From NCBI RefSeq assembly GCF_020026305.1, contig NZ_CP075691.1, forward strand, positions 2,852,001-2,916,000: DNA of 64,000 nucleotides, read 5' to 3'. Numbering within the stretch: position 1 is the stretch's first letter; the number at the start of each line of letters is the position of its first letter. Origin of the DNA: Streptomyces sp. 135 (GTDB lineage: Bacteria > Actinomycetota > Actinomycetes > Streptomycetales > Streptomycetaceae). Positions 20,523-35,934 of the stretch are shown here, one piece after another. The notes below the pieces were generated by a model. It ran no database searches and was not told where the DNA came from. It saw nothing but the letters and a program-made list of their open reading frames with translations. The position numbers and the translations under genes are program-made.

Positions 20523-21398
20523 ATGCGCCCACCCGTCTCCCGCCACCACCCCTCCGAGGGCCCTCCGGGCCCGCAGCGCCGTCTGTACTCCGCCGATCTC
20601 ACGCCCCCCTGGAAGAAGTCGAAGCCCGTACCGGAGGTGGCGGCGGACGCCGGCCTCGTGGTGGAGGAGTTGAGCACCGGTTTCTGCGGGGCGGTGATCC
20701 GCTGCGAGAAGACCGCGCAGGGCCCGACGGTGACCCTGGAGGACCGCTTCGGCAAGCACCGCGTCTTCCCCATGGAGCCGCGGGGGTTCCTCCTGGAGGG
20801 CAGGCCGGTCACGCTGGTCCGGCCGGGTGCGGGTGCGGGTGCGACGGTACGTCCCTCGCGCACCGCCTCCGGTTCGGTGGCCGTGCCCGGGGCGCGGGCC
20901 AGGGTCGCCCGCGCGGGACGCATCTACGTCGAGGGCCGCCACGACGCCGAACTGGTCGAGCGGGTCTGGGGCGACGACCTGCGCATCGAGGGCGTCGTCG
21001 TCGAGTACCTGGAGGGCATCGACGACCTTCCCGCGATCGTCGCCGAATTCTCGCCCGGCCCCGACGCGCGGCTCGGCGTCCTCGTGGACCACCTGGTCCC
21101 CGGCTCCAAGGAGTCCCGCATCGCCGCGGAGATCGGCAGCGATCACGCCTTGGTCGTCGGCCACCCCTACATCGACGTGTGGGAGGCGGTGAAGCCGTCC
21201 TCGGTGGGCATCGAGGCGTGGCCGCGGGTGCCACGGGGGCAGGACTGGAAGAGGGGCGTGTGCCGGGCGCTGGGGTGGCCGGAGAACACGGGGGCGGCGT
21301 GGCAGCGGATCCTCGGCTCGGTACGCAGCTACAAGGACCTCCAGCCGGAGCTGCTGGGCAGGGTGGAAGAACTGATCGACTTCGTGACGCATCCGTAG
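20523..21398 (+). CDS. DUF3097 family protein
   Basis: A 291-residue protein of the actinobacterial DUF3097 family. It has an N-terminal RRLYSADLTPPWKKS, the middle segment RVARAGRIYVEGRHDAELVERVWGDDLR followed by VEYLEGIDDLPAI (a TOPRIM-like pattern with E and DxD-type acidic residues), VDHLVPGSKESRIA, and a C-terminal GWPENTGAAWQRIL. The fold suggests nucleic acid or nucleotide chemistry, but no function is established. A TATCGT -10-like box ends seven bases before the ATG, so transcription may be nearly leaderless. Confidence 0.85.
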   Translation: MRPPVSRHHPSEGPPGPQRRLYSADLTPPWKKSKPVPEVAADAGLVVEELSTGFCGAVIRCEKTAQGPTVTLEDRFGKHRVFPMEPRGFLLEGRPVTLVRPGAGAGATVRPSRTASGSVAVPGARARVARAGRIYVEGRHDAELVERVWGDDLRIEGVVVEYLEGIDDLPAIVAEFSPGPDARLGVLVDHLVPGSKESRIAAEIGSDHALVVGHPYIDVWEAVKPSSVGIEAWPRVPRGQDWKRGVCRALGWPENTGAAWQRILGSVRSYKDLQPELLGRVEELIDFVTHP

Positions 21399-21549
21399 CG
21401 GGCGGGTCGGCTGCTGGGTGTGTGGATTGGGGGACTGGTCGGCTGCCGATCAAACGAGCGGGTGGGTGGGAGACGGCTGCCGGGCGGCGCAGCCGGGCGG
21501 GACGGGCTCACCGCCGGTTGTGTGCCCCGCAGCCCAGCACCCGGCGCCG

Positions 21550-22782
21550 CTAATCCACCAGGTCACGAACCACCGCGTCCGCCAACAACCGCCCCCGCAA
21601 CGTCAGCACCGCCCGCCCCGCCGCGTACGGCACCGCCTCCAGCAGCCCCTCGTCCCGCGCCTTGCGCGAGGCGGCGAGCCCGGCCTCCTTCAGCAGAGTC
21701 AGCGGGCAGCCCTCCACCAGCCGCAGCTCCAGCAGGATCCGCTCCACCCGCCGGTCCTCCTCGGAGAGGACCTCACGTCCGGCGCCGGGCGATCGGCCGC
21801 CCGCCAGAGCCGCCGCGTACGCCCCGGGATGCTTCACGTTCCACCACCGCACACCGCCCGCATGGCTGTGCGCGCCCGGCCCGGCCCCCCACCAGTCGGC
21901 GCCGCGCCAGTACAGCTCGTTGTGCAGGCAGCGCCCCGCCTCGGACGTGGCCCAGTTGGACACCTCGTACCACGAGAAGCCCGCCCGCCCAAGGACCTCG
22001 TCGGCGATGAGGTACCGGTCCGCGTGGACGTCGTCGTCGGTCATCGGCACCTCCCCGCGCCGGATCCGCCGCGCGAGCTGCGTGCCCTCCTCGACGATCA
22101 GCGCGTAGGCGCTGACGTGGTCCGGTCCGGCGCCGATCGCCGCGTCCAGCGTGGCGCGCCAGTCGTCGTCCGTCTCGCCCGGGGTGCCGTAGATCAGGTC
22201 GAGGTTCACATGGTCGAAGCCGGCCGCCCGCGCCTCGGCGACGCACGCCTCGGGCCGCCCCGGCGTATGCGTACGGTCGAGCACCTTCAGCACATGCTGC
22301 TTCGCGCTCTGCATGCCGAACGAGACGCGGTTGAACCCGCCCTCCCGCAGCTCCGCCAGATACGCCTCGTCGACCGACTCCGGATTCGCCTCGGTCGTGA
22401 TCTCCGCGTCGTCCGCGAGACCGAACTCGTCCCGTACGGCCGCCAGCATCCGTACGAGATCCCCCGCCGCCAGCAGCGTCGGCGTACCGCCCCCCACGAA
22501 GACGGTCCGCACGGGCCGCGGGTCGTCGCCGAGGACCTTCCGGGCGAGCCGCACCTCGTCGGTCAGGGTGTCGGCGTAGTTGTCGCGGGAGGCGAGCACA
22601 CCGCCGGAGCCGCGCAGCTCGGTGGCGGTGTAGGTGTTGAAGTCGCAGTAGCCGCAGCGCGTGGCGCAGTACGGGACGTGCAGATAGAAGCCGAGGGGGC
22701 GGGAGGCCGCGCCGGCCAGGGCGGACGCGGGCAGCGCGCCGTCCTCGGGCATGGGCTCACCGTCGGGCAGTGCGGAAGGCAT
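21550..22782 (-). CDS. hemW: HemW-type radical SAM protein
   Basis: A 410-residue radical SAM protein. The cluster motif C-x3-C-x2-C is in VPYCATRCGYCDFNTYT (about residues 38-50), followed by FVGGGTPTLL, TTEANPESVD, FGMQS and DLIYGTPGETDDDW. A C-terminal HemN-type domain begins near WWGAGPGAHSH. HemW proteins resemble coproporphyrinogen III dehydrogenase but act as heme chaperones; the genuine HemN residues cannot be judged here. It converges on the DUF3097 gene. Confidence 0.9.
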   Translation of the reverse strand: MPSALPDGEPMPEDGALPASALAGAASRPLGFYLHVPYCATRCGYCDFNTYTATELRGSGGVLASRDNYADTLTDEVRLARKVLGDDPRPVRTVFVGGGTPTLLAAGDLVRMLAAVRDEFGLADDAEITTEANPESVDEAYLAELREGGFNRVSFGMQSAKQHVLKVLDRTHTPGRPEACVAEARAAGFDHVNLDLIYGTPGETDDDWRATLDAAIGAGPDHVSAYALIVEEGTQLARRIRRGEVPMTDDDVHADRYLIADEVLGRAGFSWYEVSNWATSEAGRCLHNELYWRGADWWGAGPGAHSHAGGVRWWNVKHPGAYAAALAGGRSPGAGREVLSEEDRRVERILLELRLVEGCPLTLLKEAGLAASRKARDEGLLEAVPYAAGRAVLTLRGRLLADAVVRDLVD

Positions 22783-22821
22783 GCCTTCGATTGTCCCGCA
22801 CCGCCGCGCCCCGCGGAGCCG

Positions 22822-24738
22822 TCACCGTGCCTGGAGCACCAGCAGCGCCAGGTCGTCGTCGGGGGGACGCTCCGAGAACTCGTGGACGAGCCGCCGGATC
22901 CGCTCCGCCACGAGCGTCGCGTCGAGCCCCGCGCAGCCGGCGAGGGCCTGCGCCAGGCCGTCGCCGTCGTCGAACTGGAGCCGCCCCGAGCGCCGCTCGG
23001 TCACGCCGTCCGTGACGCACAGGAGGGTGTCGCCGGGCAGCAGGTCGAAGCTCTCGCTGGTGTACGTCTCGTCGTCGACGACCCCGAGCAGCATCTGCGG
23101 GCTCGCCGCCGACCGCACCTGCCCGTCGGGCGACAGGAGCAGCGGCAGCGGGTGCCCGGCACACGCGATGGTGCAGCGCACGCCGCCTTCGTGCGGGATC
23201 AGCTCGCCGTAGAGGAGGGAGAGGAAGCGTGAGGTGGGCCCGTCGGCCGGTACGCCCTGGCCGCCCGCGACGGCGACGACGGCCGCCGCGGCGTCGGCCG
23301 CCTCGGTCGCGTCGTCGAGGAGCAGTTGGTTGAGGCGGTCCAGGACCTCGGCGACCTGGTACCCCTCGCGGGCGAGCAGCCGCAGCCAGGGCCGGGCTAG
23401 GCCGATGACGACGGCGGCCTCGGGGCCCTTGCCCTGGACGTCGCCGAGCGCGAAGCACCAGCGCCCGTCCCCGGCCTGGAAGACGTCGTAGAAGTCGCCG
23501 CCCGGGCCGCCCTTGTCCCGCGGCTCGTACACCAGGCCGCTCTGCACGCCGGGGATCCGCGCGACCTTGCTGGGCAGCAGCCCGCGCTGGAGGATGCGGC
23601 TGATGTTGGCCTGGCGCTGGTAGCGGCGGGCCGTGCTGACGGCGAGGGCGACGCGGCGGCTGAAGTCCTCGACGAGGCCGGTGACCTCGTCGGGGAAGCG
23701 GAGCAGGCCCGCCCGCCCGATGAGCAGCGTGCCGAGCGTCCGGCCGCCCGCGGTCAGGCGGTACGCGAGCGCCGTGCCGGACGCCTCGCCCGTCGGCGCC
23801 TCGCCTGGCCAGCGGACGGGGAGGGCGCCGGTGCCCGCCGTGTCGGGCAGCTCGGGCGGGTCCTTCTCCAGGATGCGGCGCAGTTCCTCCATGCGGTGCT
23901 CGCTGGTGTGCCAGACCCGGGCGAGGCGCGCGCCCGGCCCGCCCGGGGTGGCGCGCGCCGGGCTCTCCGAGCCCTCGTCGAGCCAGACCGCGCACCAGTC
24001 GGCGAGCCGCGGCACGAGCAGCTGTCCGGCGAGGGCGGCCACCAGGTCCTCGTCGAACTGCCCGGCCAGCAGGTCGGACGCCTCGGCCAGGAAGCTGAGC
24101 GCCCCGCGGTTGACCCACTCCGTCTCGTGCGTGACGCGCTTGGGCAGCGGCGCGAGGATCTCGGCGGCGCGCAGCCCGCGCTTCAGGGCCTGTTCGCTCG
24201 CGTACGACTCGGTGTCCTGGTCCGCCTTGGCGCCCTCAACGGGCAGCCGGACCCAGATGGTCTTGGTGCCCGTGCGGTAGGTGATGCCCCAGGAGTCGGA
24301 GAGGCTCGCGACGAGCTGGAGACCGCGGCCGTACTCGGGGGTGCCGGTGGGCGCCGGGCCCTGCTCGCCGCGGACGGCGCGGGAGGGGTGGTGGTCGGAG
24401 ACCTCGATGACGAGGGCGCCGGTGTCCTCGCCGGGCGCGGCCTCGTCGAGTCGGCACAGCAGTTCGACCGCCGTGCCCGCGTGCACGACGGCGTTGGTCA
24501 CCAACTCGCTGACGAGGAGCACCGAGTCGTCGGCGAGGCGGTCGGTGATCCCGGCAGCCGCCGGCACGCCGAGCTCCGTCCAGTCGGCGAGCGCGGCGCG
24601 CACGAATCTTCGCGCGGCGGCGGGCGCCAGCGGGTTTCCGGGCAGGGACGTGCGCACCACCGCCGGCGGCCCCGGGCGGTCCGGGTCCGTGGCGGAGGCA
24701 CGGAATTCGGTCTCCCGTTGCGTCGGAATGGACCCCAC
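22822..24738 (-). CDS. SpoIIE-family PP2C phosphatase with HATPase and GAF regions
   Basis: About 638 residues. The N-terminal HATPase_c_2 region (anti-sigma-factor kinase-like, [14 protein letters not shown] and [13 protein letters not shown]) is followed by a GAF-like region and a C-terminal SpoIIE PP2C domain ([54 protein letters not shown]). Such proteins set partner-switching pathways by phosphorylating or dephosphorylating anti-sigma antagonists. I choose GTG 24738 because AGGAG lies seven bases upstream; the frame stays open to a GTG at 24783 that lacks one. It is divergent from the HAMP-array kinase, so the two may share control. Confidence 0.88.
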   Translation of the reverse strand: MGSIPTQRETEFRASATDPDRPGPPAVVRTSLPGNPLAPAAARRFVRAALADWTELGVPAAAGITDRLADDSVLLVSELVTNAVVHAGTAVELLCRLDEAAPGEDTGALVIEVSDHHPSRAVRGEQGPAPTGTPEYGRGLQLVASLSDSWGITYRTGTKTIWVRLPVEGAKADQDTESYASEQALKRGLRAAEILAPLPKRVTHETEWVNRGALSFLAEASDLLAGQFDEDLVAALAGQLLVPRLADWCAVWLDEGSESPARATPGGPGARLARVWHTSEHRMEELRRILEKDPPELPDTAGTGALPVRWPGEAPTGEASGTALAYRLTAGGRTLGTLLIGRAGLLRFPDEVTGLVEDFSRRVALAVSTARRYQRQANISRILQRGLLPSKVARIPGVQSGLVYEPRDKGGPGGDFYDVFQAGDGRWCFALGDVQGKGPEAAVVIGLARPWLRLLAREGYQVAEVLDRLNQLLLDDATEAADAAAAVVAVAGGQGVPADGPTSRFLSLLYGELIPHEGGVRCTIACAGHPLPLLLSPDGQVRSAASPQMLLGVVDDETYTSESFDLLPGDTLLCVTDGVTERRSGRLQFDDGDGLAQALAGCAGLDATLVAERIRRLVHEFSERPPDDDLALLVLQAR

Positions 24739-24840
24739 GGTGCGGCTCCTGAGCAGTTCGGGCGAATACGCCTCAGGCGACACCGACAGAGTGACAGACT
24801 GGTGGCGCCCATAAGCACCGAGTCACCGAAGTGGGCCGCT

Positions 24841-29114
<4,274 letters not shown>

Positions 29115-29118
<4 letters not shown>

Positions 29119-29699
29119 ACGCAGAGCCCCGCAGCGACCACCACGCGAGCATCCTCCTCGTCGACGACATGGAGGACAATCTGTTGGCACTCGAAGCGAT
29201 CCTGACGTCCCTGAACGAGCCGCTGGTACGCGCCCGTTCGGGAGAGGAGGCGATGAAGGCGATCCTGCGGCAGCGGTTCGCCGTGATCCTCCTCGACGTC
29301 CGGATGCCGGGCATGGACGGTTTCGAGACGGCGTCGAACATCAAACGCCTCGACCAGACCAAGGACGTGCCCATCATCTTCCTGACGGGCACCGACCACG
29401 ACGCCGGCTACGCCTTCCGGGGGTACGCGACGGGCGCGGCCGACTTCCTCACCAAACCGTTCGACCCGTGGGTCCTGCGCGCCAAGGTCAGTGTCTTCCT
29501 CGAACTGCACAGGAAGACCCGGCAGTTGGAGCGGATACTCGCCCGCGAGCAGCTCCAGTTCGACGAGCTTGCCGCGCGCCTGTCCGCGATCGAGGCCCAC
29601 ATGGCGGCGAGCAGCCTGAACGACGTCCTGGAGCTGCGCCACCATGTGAAGCACATGGAGGAACTGGTGCGGGAGATGCGTCACGGACGGAGCCGCTAG
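29115..29699 (+). CDS. response regulator, receiver plus C-terminal coiled coil
   Basis: A 194-residue protein. The receiver domain (about 12-130) has the acidic pair in LLVDDMEDN, the phospho-acceptor Asp in ILLDVRMPGMDGFE, Thr in FLTGT and Lys in LTKPFDP. A C-terminal amphipathic region follows (LERILAREQLQFDELAARL, LRHHVKHMEELVREM) with no helix-turn-helix. It is therefore a single-domain-type regulator acting through protein contacts. Its ATG overlaps the kinase TGA, so it is the likely partner in a phosphorelay with the HAMP-array kinase. Confidence 0.92.
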
Positions 29700-29714
29700 A
29701 CGCGTCCTGGCCGG

Positions 29715-31619
29715 CTACGCCTCACGCGAGCCCGCGTACATCTCGTCGATCAGGTGCTTGTACTCCCGCTCGACGACCGGGCGCTTCAGCTTCAGGCTGG
29801 GCGTCAGCTCGCCGTGTTCGACGTCCAGGTCGCGCGGCAGGAGCCGGAACTTCTTGATGGTCTGCCAGCGCTGGAGGCCTCCGTTGAGCTGCTGCACATA
29901 GCCCTCGATCAGCTCGACCGTGGCGGGCGCGGCGCAGACCTCGGCGTAGGACTTGCCGCCCAGGCCGTTCTCCTCGGCCCAGGCGAGGATCGCGGGCTCG
30001 TCGAGGGAGATCAGCGCGGTGCAGTAGTTCTTGTCGGCGCCGTGCACCAGGATGTTGGAGACGTACGGGCACACGGCCTTGAACTGGCCCTCGACCTCGG
30101 CGGGCGCGATGTACTTGCCGCCGGAGGTTTTGATCAGGTCCTTCTTGCGGTCGGTGATCCGCAGATAGCCGTCGACTGACAGCTCGCCGATGTCCCCGGT
30201 GTGGAACCATCCGTCGGACTCCAGGACCTCGGCCGTCTTCTCCGGCAGGCCGTGGTAGCCCTCCATGATGCCGGGGCCGCGCAGCAGGATCTCGCCGTCG
30301 TCCGCGATGCGCACCTCGGTGCCGGGCAGCGGCTTGCCGACGGTGCCGGTGCGGTAGGCCTCGCCGGGGTTCACGAAGGAGGCGGCGGAGGACTCGGTCA
30401 GGCCGTAGCCCTCCAGGATGTGGATGCCGGCGCCCGCGAAGAAGTACCCGATGTCGGGCGCGAGGGCCGCCGACCCGGAGACGGCGGCGCGCAGCCGTCC
30501 GCCGAAGGCCTCGCGCAGCTTGGAGAAGACCAGCGTGTCGGCGGCCTTGTGCTTGGCGCGCAGGCCGAAGGGGACCGAGGCGTTGCCGGTCCTGCGGAAG
30601 TTGTCCTGGCTGACCTTCGCGTACTCGCGGGAGACCTCGGCCGCCCACAGGAAGATCTTGTACTTGGCGCCGCCACCGGCCCGGGCCTTGGCCGCGACGC
30701 CGTTGTAGACCTTCTCGAAGATGCGCGGCACGGCAGCCATGTACGTCGGCTGCACGACCGGCAGATTCTCGATGATCTTGTCGACGCGGCCGTCGACGGC
30801 GGTGACGTGGCCGAGCTCGATCTGCCCGGAGGTCAGCACCTTGCCGAACACGTGCGCGAGCGGCAGCCAGAGGTACTGCACGTCGTCGGGGCCGAGCAGA
30901 CCGGTCGCCGCGATGGCCTTCGCCATGTACGACCAGTTGTCGTGCGGGAGCCGCACGCCCTTGGGCTTGCCGGTGGTGCCGGAGGTGTAGATCAGCGTCG
31001 CGAGCTGGTCTGCGGTGATCGCCGCGATCCGGTCCTTGACGAGCGCGGGGCTCTTCTCCAGGTACGCGGCGCCCCGGGCCTCCAGCTCGGCGAGCGTGAG
31101 CACCCAGCCCTCGGGGTCGCCCTCGGCGGCGGAGGCGCCCTCGGCGTCGATGACCACGACGTGCCGCAGCTCGGGCAGCTCGGCGCGCTTCGCACGCGCC
31201 TTGGCGAGCTGCGCGGCGTCCTCGGCGATCAGCACCCGGCTGCCGGAGTCGGCCACGATGTACGCCGACTCCTCGGCGTTGGTCTGCGGGTAGACGGTCG
31301 TGGTGGCAGCGCCCGCGCACATGATGCCGAGGTCGGCGAGGATCCACTCGACCCGTGTGGCGGAGGCGAGGGCGACCCGGTCCTCGGGCTGGAGGCCGAG
31401 CTCGACCAGCCCGGCGGCGATGGCGTAGACCCGGTCGGCCGCCTGCGACCAGCTGAGGGCCTTCCACTCGTCGGGTCCCTCACCGGAGGCCGCCGGGACG
31501 GGGTAGCGGTAGGCCTCGGCATCCGGCGTGGCCGCCACGCGCTCCAGGAAGAGATGCGCCACGGAGGGCGGACGGTTCTCGATCAAGGTCTGTGTGTCGC
31601 TCATCTTTGTGTCGCTCAC
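29715..31619 (-). CDS. long-chain fatty acid-CoA ligase (AMP-forming)
   Basis: A 634-residue ANL-superfamily acyl-CoA synthetase. It has the P-loop-like motif LIYTSGTTGKPKGVRLPHDN, EGYGLTESSAASFVN, GDIGELSVDGYLRITDRKKDLIKTSGGKYIAP and a C-terminal SLKLKRPVVEREY. It activates long-chain fatty acids via an acyl-AMP for beta-oxidation or lipid synthesis. I start at GTG 31619, with GGAGG seven bases upstream; the next codons repeat SDTKMSDT, a short duplication. It converges on the response regulator and has a palindrome-containing leader upstream. Confidence 0.9.
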   Translation of the reverse strand: MSDTKMSDTQTLIENRPPSVAHLFLERVAATPDAEAYRYPVPAASGEGPDEWKALSWSQAADRVYAIAAGLVELGLQPEDRVALASATRVEWILADLGIMCAGAATTTVYPQTNAEESAYIVADSGSRVLIAEDAAQLAKARAKRAELPELRHVVVIDAEGASAAEGDPEGWVLTLAELEARGAAYLEKSPALVKDRIAAITADQLATLIYTSGTTGKPKGVRLPHDNWSYMAKAIAATGLLGPDDVQYLWLPLAHVFGKVLTSGQIELGHVTAVDGRVDKIIENLPVVQPTYMAAVPRIFEKVYNGVAAKARAGGGAKYKIFLWAAEVSREYAKVSQDNFRRTGNASVPFGLRAKHKAADTLVFSKLREAFGGRLRAAVSGSAALAPDIGYFFAGAGIHILEGYGLTESSAASFVNPGEAYRTGTVGKPLPGTEVRIADDGEILLRGPGIMEGYHGLPEKTAEVLESDGWFHTGDIGELSVDGYLRITDRKKDLIKTSGGKYIAPAEVEGQFKAVCPYVSNILVHGADKNYCTALISLDEPAILAWAEENGLGGKSYAEVCAAPATVELIEGYVQQLNGGLQRWQTIKKFRLLPRDLDVEHGELTPSLKLKRPVVEREYKHLIDEMYAGSREA

Positions 31620-31661
31620 GACATCCTCCGGGCCCACGACGGTGCGGCGAACTTGCTGGTG

Positions 31662-31745
31662 GCTGCTTCTGCCTTCTGCTTCTTGCTGCTTCTTACATCT
31701 CTGTCGGCCACTTGTTTAACTTGCGAGTAACCTACGAGTGGTGAT
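31662..31745 (-). promoter_or_regulatory. leader and candidate operator of the acyl-CoA ligase gene
   Basis: On the minus strand a low-complexity purine tract made of GAAGCAG-type repeats covers about 31662-31696. Upstream, ACTCGCAAGT (31720-31729) is an imperfect palindrome within GTTACTCGCAAGTTAAAC, close to TTACT-N-AGTAA operators described for TetR-type fatty acid regulators. A second CACTCGTAGG half-site lies at 31732-31741. Together with the lipid gene this suggests a lipid-responsive operator, but the assignment is inference. Confidence 0.4.
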
Positions 31746-31805
31746 CAGAGTAGAGCGCCGACGCCCAGGGCGTAAGGGGCAACTGCCTGTCACTTCCTCC
31801 AGGCA

Positions 31806-31851
31806 CCCAAACGGAATCGGGCCTCGCGCCCAAACGGAATCGGCCCTCGCG
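31806..31851. repeat. two 23-bp tandem repeats
   Basis: Positions 31806-31828 and 31829-31851 are identical except for one G/C difference; the unit starts CCCAAACGGAATCGG. They lie in the 305-bp gap between lepA and the acyl-CoA ligase gene, just before the lepA terminator. Apart from this, the leader and the terminator, nothing else was recognised in that gap. Confidence 0.85.
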
Positions 31852-31861
31852 GCCACAACGC

Positions 31862-31895
31862 CGCGGGCCCGGCGCGTCTGTGCGCCGGGCCCGCG
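31862..31895 (-). terminator. strong hairpin downstream of lepA
   Basis: A perfect 14-bp stem (31862-31875 with 31882-31895) and 6-nt loop lie 30 bases past the lepA stop. There is no U-run, as is usual for Streptomyces terminators. It may also serve transcripts in the other direction. Confidence 0.7.
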
Positions 31896-31924
31896 TGGCG
31901 GCCGCTCCAGCGCGGCCGGGATGA

Positions 31925-33796
<1,872 letters not shown>

Positions 33797-33885
33797 GCAG
33801 GGTCCTGTCTCTTGAGGCGCCTGTAGCCTCGGGTCGGATCTATACGTAGCTTCCATCGTCCCATGGGTGGCGCACTGCGCTCGGT

Positions 33886-33915
33886 TTGGGCTGGTCGGAC
33901 GGCGGCTGGTACCGT
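33886..33915 (+). promoter_or_regulatory. putative rpsT promoter
   Basis: TTGGGC at 33886-33891 and TACCGT at 33910-33915 are separated by 18 bp, a plausible housekeeping-sigma promoter. Transcription would begin near 33922, giving a leader of about 90 nt before the rpsT GTG. Confidence 0.55.
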
Positions 33916-33970
33916 GGGCAGCTGTGTCTCGTAGCCCTCTCAAGCGTCGAGGCGCGTGTCATAACACTCA

Positions 33971-33992
33971 TCTGCAGTACCTCTGCAGTACC
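33971..33992 (+). repeat. perfect 11-bp tandem duplication in the rpsT leader
   Basis: TCTGCAGTACC occurs twice head to tail (33971-33981 and 33982-33992), ending 21 bases before the rpsT start. It falls in the 5' leader where S20 autoregulation is known in other bacteria. No specific role is shown. Confidence 0.8.
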
Positions 33993-34013
33993 TGAACCTG
34001 AAAAGGCTCTTTC

Positions 34014-34280
34014 GTGGCGAACATCAAGTCCCAGATCAAGCGGATCAAGACCAACGAGAAGGCGCGTCAGCGCAACAAGGCGGTCAAGTCTTCCCTGAAG
34101 ACCGCGATCCGCAAGGCCCGCGAGGCCGTTGCCGCCGGTGACACCCAGAAGGCCGCCGAGCTCACGCGTGAGGCCACGCGTCAGCTGGACAAGGCCGTCT
34201 CCAAGGGCGTCATCCACAAGAACCAGGCCGCCAACAAGAAGTCGGCGCTTGCGACGAAGGCCGCGTCCCTCAAGGGCTGA
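34014..34280 (+). CDS. rpsT: 30S ribosomal protein S20
   Basis: An 88-residue, very basic helical protein beginning [26 protein letters not shown] and ending in a Lys/Ala-rich tail, the full S20 family length. S20 binds 16S rRNA early in 30S assembly. It starts at GTG 34014; an AAGG lies about ten bases upstream. Divergent from lepA and followed by two hairpins. Confidence 0.97.
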   Translation: MANIKSQIKRIKTNEKARQRNKAVKSSLKTAIRKAREAVAAGDTQKAAELTREATRQLDKAVSKGVIHKNQAANKKSALATKAASLKG

Positions 34281-34288
34281 AGCCTTTA

Positions 34289-34308
34289 CCCCGGCTAGCG
34301 TGCCGGGG
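34289..34308 (+). terminator. short hairpin just after rpsT
   Basis: CCCCGGC and GCCGGGG pair around a 6-nt loop, starting nine bases past the rpsT stop. It has no T-run, so it may terminate or stabilise the mRNA 3' end. Confidence 0.55.
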
Positions 34309-34389
34309 AGCTGATCAATCCTCCCGCGAGGGTAATTCGAGCCCTCTACCTCGAATCGCGGACAGACCACGCAGTACGCCACGCTGCGC

Positions 34390-34420
34390 CAGTGCCCCCG
34401 GACCCACTCCGGGGGCACTG
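34390..34420. terminator. 13-bp perfect stem-loop between rpsT and holA
   Basis: Arms 34390-34402 and 34408-34420 are perfectly complementary around CCCAC. It lies between two convergent genes and probably acts as a bidirectional terminator. Confidence 0.7.
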
Positions 34421-34471
34421 CTGTGTGTGGGGGGCGGTACGGGGGCGCCCTTGGGGGCGCGGAAGCGCCTG

Positions 34472-34494
34472 TCAGGGGCGCGGGGAACTGCGCG
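34472..34494. repeat. single arm of the dispersed GGGGCGCGGGGAACTGCGCG element
   Basis: This 23-bp stretch matches the arm of the inverted repeat at 17271-17339 and is likewise followed by a CCAGCC-type flank. It lies downstream of holA in the intergenic region. Confidence 0.8.
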
Positions 34495-34549
34495 CCCAGC
34501 CACAAGCCACCCGCAGGGGAGTCAGGCCACCCCACCCACGCGGAGCCGA

Positions 34550-35545
34550 TCAGCGACGCCCAGACCGAGCCGCACGCGCAACAGCAACCACGGCCTTCTC
34601 CAACGCATACTCCGGATCATCCCCCCCACCCTTGACCCCCGCATCGGCCACCGCAACAGCGGTCAACGCCGCGGCAACCCCATCCGGCGTCCACCCCCGC
34701 ATCTGCTGCCGCACCCGATCAATCTTCCACGGCGGCATACCCAGCTCCCGCGCAAGATCGGCAGGCCGTCCCCCCCGCGCGGACGAAAGCTTCCCGATGG
34801 CACGAACCCCCTGCGCAAGCGCACTGGTGATCATGACGGGAGCGACCCCGGTCGACAGAGACCACCGCAGCGCTTCGAGCGCCTCCGCGGCCCGCCCCTC
34901 CACGGCCCGGTCGGCGACATTGAAGCTGGAGGCCTCCGCCCGACCCGTGTAATACCGCCCGACGACGACCTCATCGATCTTGCCCTCGACGTCCGCCGCG
35001 AGCTGGGACACCGCGGAGGCGAGCTCACGCAGATCGCTGCCGATCGAGTCGACCAGGGCCTGGCACGCCTCGGACGTCGCCGAGCGGCCGAGCGTACGGA
35101 ACTCGCTCCGTACGAACGAGAGCCGGTCGGCGGGCTTCGTCATCTTGGGGCAGGCGACCTCGCGCGCCCCGGCCTTGCGGGCCGCGTCCAGCAGGGCCTT
35201 GCCCTTGGCGCCGCCCGCGTGCAGCAGGACGAGGGTGATCTCCTCGGCGGGCGCCCCGAGGTACGCCTTCACGTCCTTGATCGTGTCCGCCGACAGATCC
35301 TGCGCGTTCCGCACGATCACGACCTTGCGCTCGGCGAAGAGCGAGGGACTGGTGAGCTCGGCGAGCGTGCCGGGCTGCAACTGGTCGGAGGTGAGGTCAC
35401 GCACATCCGTGTCCGCGTCGGCGGCGCGGGCGGCCGCGACCACCTGCTGCACGGCGCGGTCGAGGAGCAGATCCTCCTGCCCCACGGCGAGCGTGAGGGG
35501 GGCGAGCGGATCTGACGAATCGGCGGTATCTGTCTTCCTGGCCAT
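34550..35545 (-). CDS. holA: DNA polymerase III subunit delta (HolA)
   Basis: A 331-residue clamp-loader delta subunit. Early motifs are LTLAVGQEDLLLDRAV and SLFAERKVVIVRNAQDL, then LVLLHAGGAKGKALLDAARKAGA. The middle lid-like region has IGSDLRELASAVSQLA, and the C-terminal collar domain has PPWKIDRVRQQMRGWTPDGV. It opens the sliding clamp during loading. It starts at ATG 35545. In many actinobacteria holA follows comEC; here a YceI gene and a small gene intervene. Confidence 0.93.
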   Translation of the reverse strand: MARKTDTADSSDPLAPLTLAVGQEDLLLDRAVQQVVAAARAADADTDVRDLTSDQLQPGTLAELTSPSLFAERKVVIVRNAQDLSADTIKDVKAYLGAPAEEITLVLLHAGGAKGKALLDAARKAGAREVACPKMTKPADRLSFVRSEFRTLGRSATSEACQALVDSIGSDLRELASAVSQLAADVEGKIDEVVVGRYYTGRAEASSFNVADRAVEGRAAEALEALRWSLSTGVAPVMITSALAQGVRAIGKLSSARGGRPADLARELGMPPWKIDRVRQQMRGWTPDGVAAALTAVAVADAGVKGGGDDPEYALEKAVVAVARAARSGRR

Positions 35546-35642
35546 CGCGGTCAAGCATCCCACGCGCCACTGACAACACCTCCCGCGCGGCTGGTCCCGG
35601 GCGGGCTCCCTCTCCGATACCGCGATACCGGAGAATGGGCGG

Positions 35643-35888
35643 GTGACCGACGTACGACATGTCCTGGTGCTGCCCGACCGCGATGCCGCGGAGGAAGTCG
35701 CCGCAGAACTCCCCGACCGTTTCGGCGTCGCCGAGGAACCCCAGCTCGTCCGGGACGCGCTGGCCGGCGAGGACGACGCCGAGGACGCCCAGTGGCTGGT
35801 CGTGATCGAAGACCCCGAGTCCCGCCTGGACCAAACAGCACTCGACGAACTGGCCGCCACTTACGAGGGCTGGCTGGAGGCTCCGTAG
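35643..35888 (+). CDS. conserved small acidic protein
   Basis: An 81-residue acidic protein from GTG 35643: VLVLPDRDAAEEVAAELPDRFGV, then WLVVIEDPESRLDQTALDELAATYEGWLEAP. It is predicted to be a compact alpha/beta protein of the kind often found beside holA in Streptomyces. No domain of known function is recognised. It is divergent from holA and convergent with the YceI gene. Codon usage is normal, which supports it being real. Confidence 0.7.
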   Translation: MTDVRHVLVLPDRDAAEEVAAELPDRFGVAEEPQLVRDALAGEDDAEDAQWLVVIEDPESRLDQTALDELAATYEGWLEAP

Positions 35889-35934
35889 GCCCGGCGGGGC
35901 GCGGCGCCGCTCCGGGCACCGCGCGCGTCGGCGG

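Noticed and set aside
21399..21549. Possible small gene between DUF3097 and hemW
   Set aside because: The 151-bp convergent gap has open frames but no start signal or recognisable product.
33797..33943. N-terminal extension of LepA
   Set aside because: The residues before GTG 33796 are not LepA-like, whereas the start [15 protein letters not shown] fits the family.
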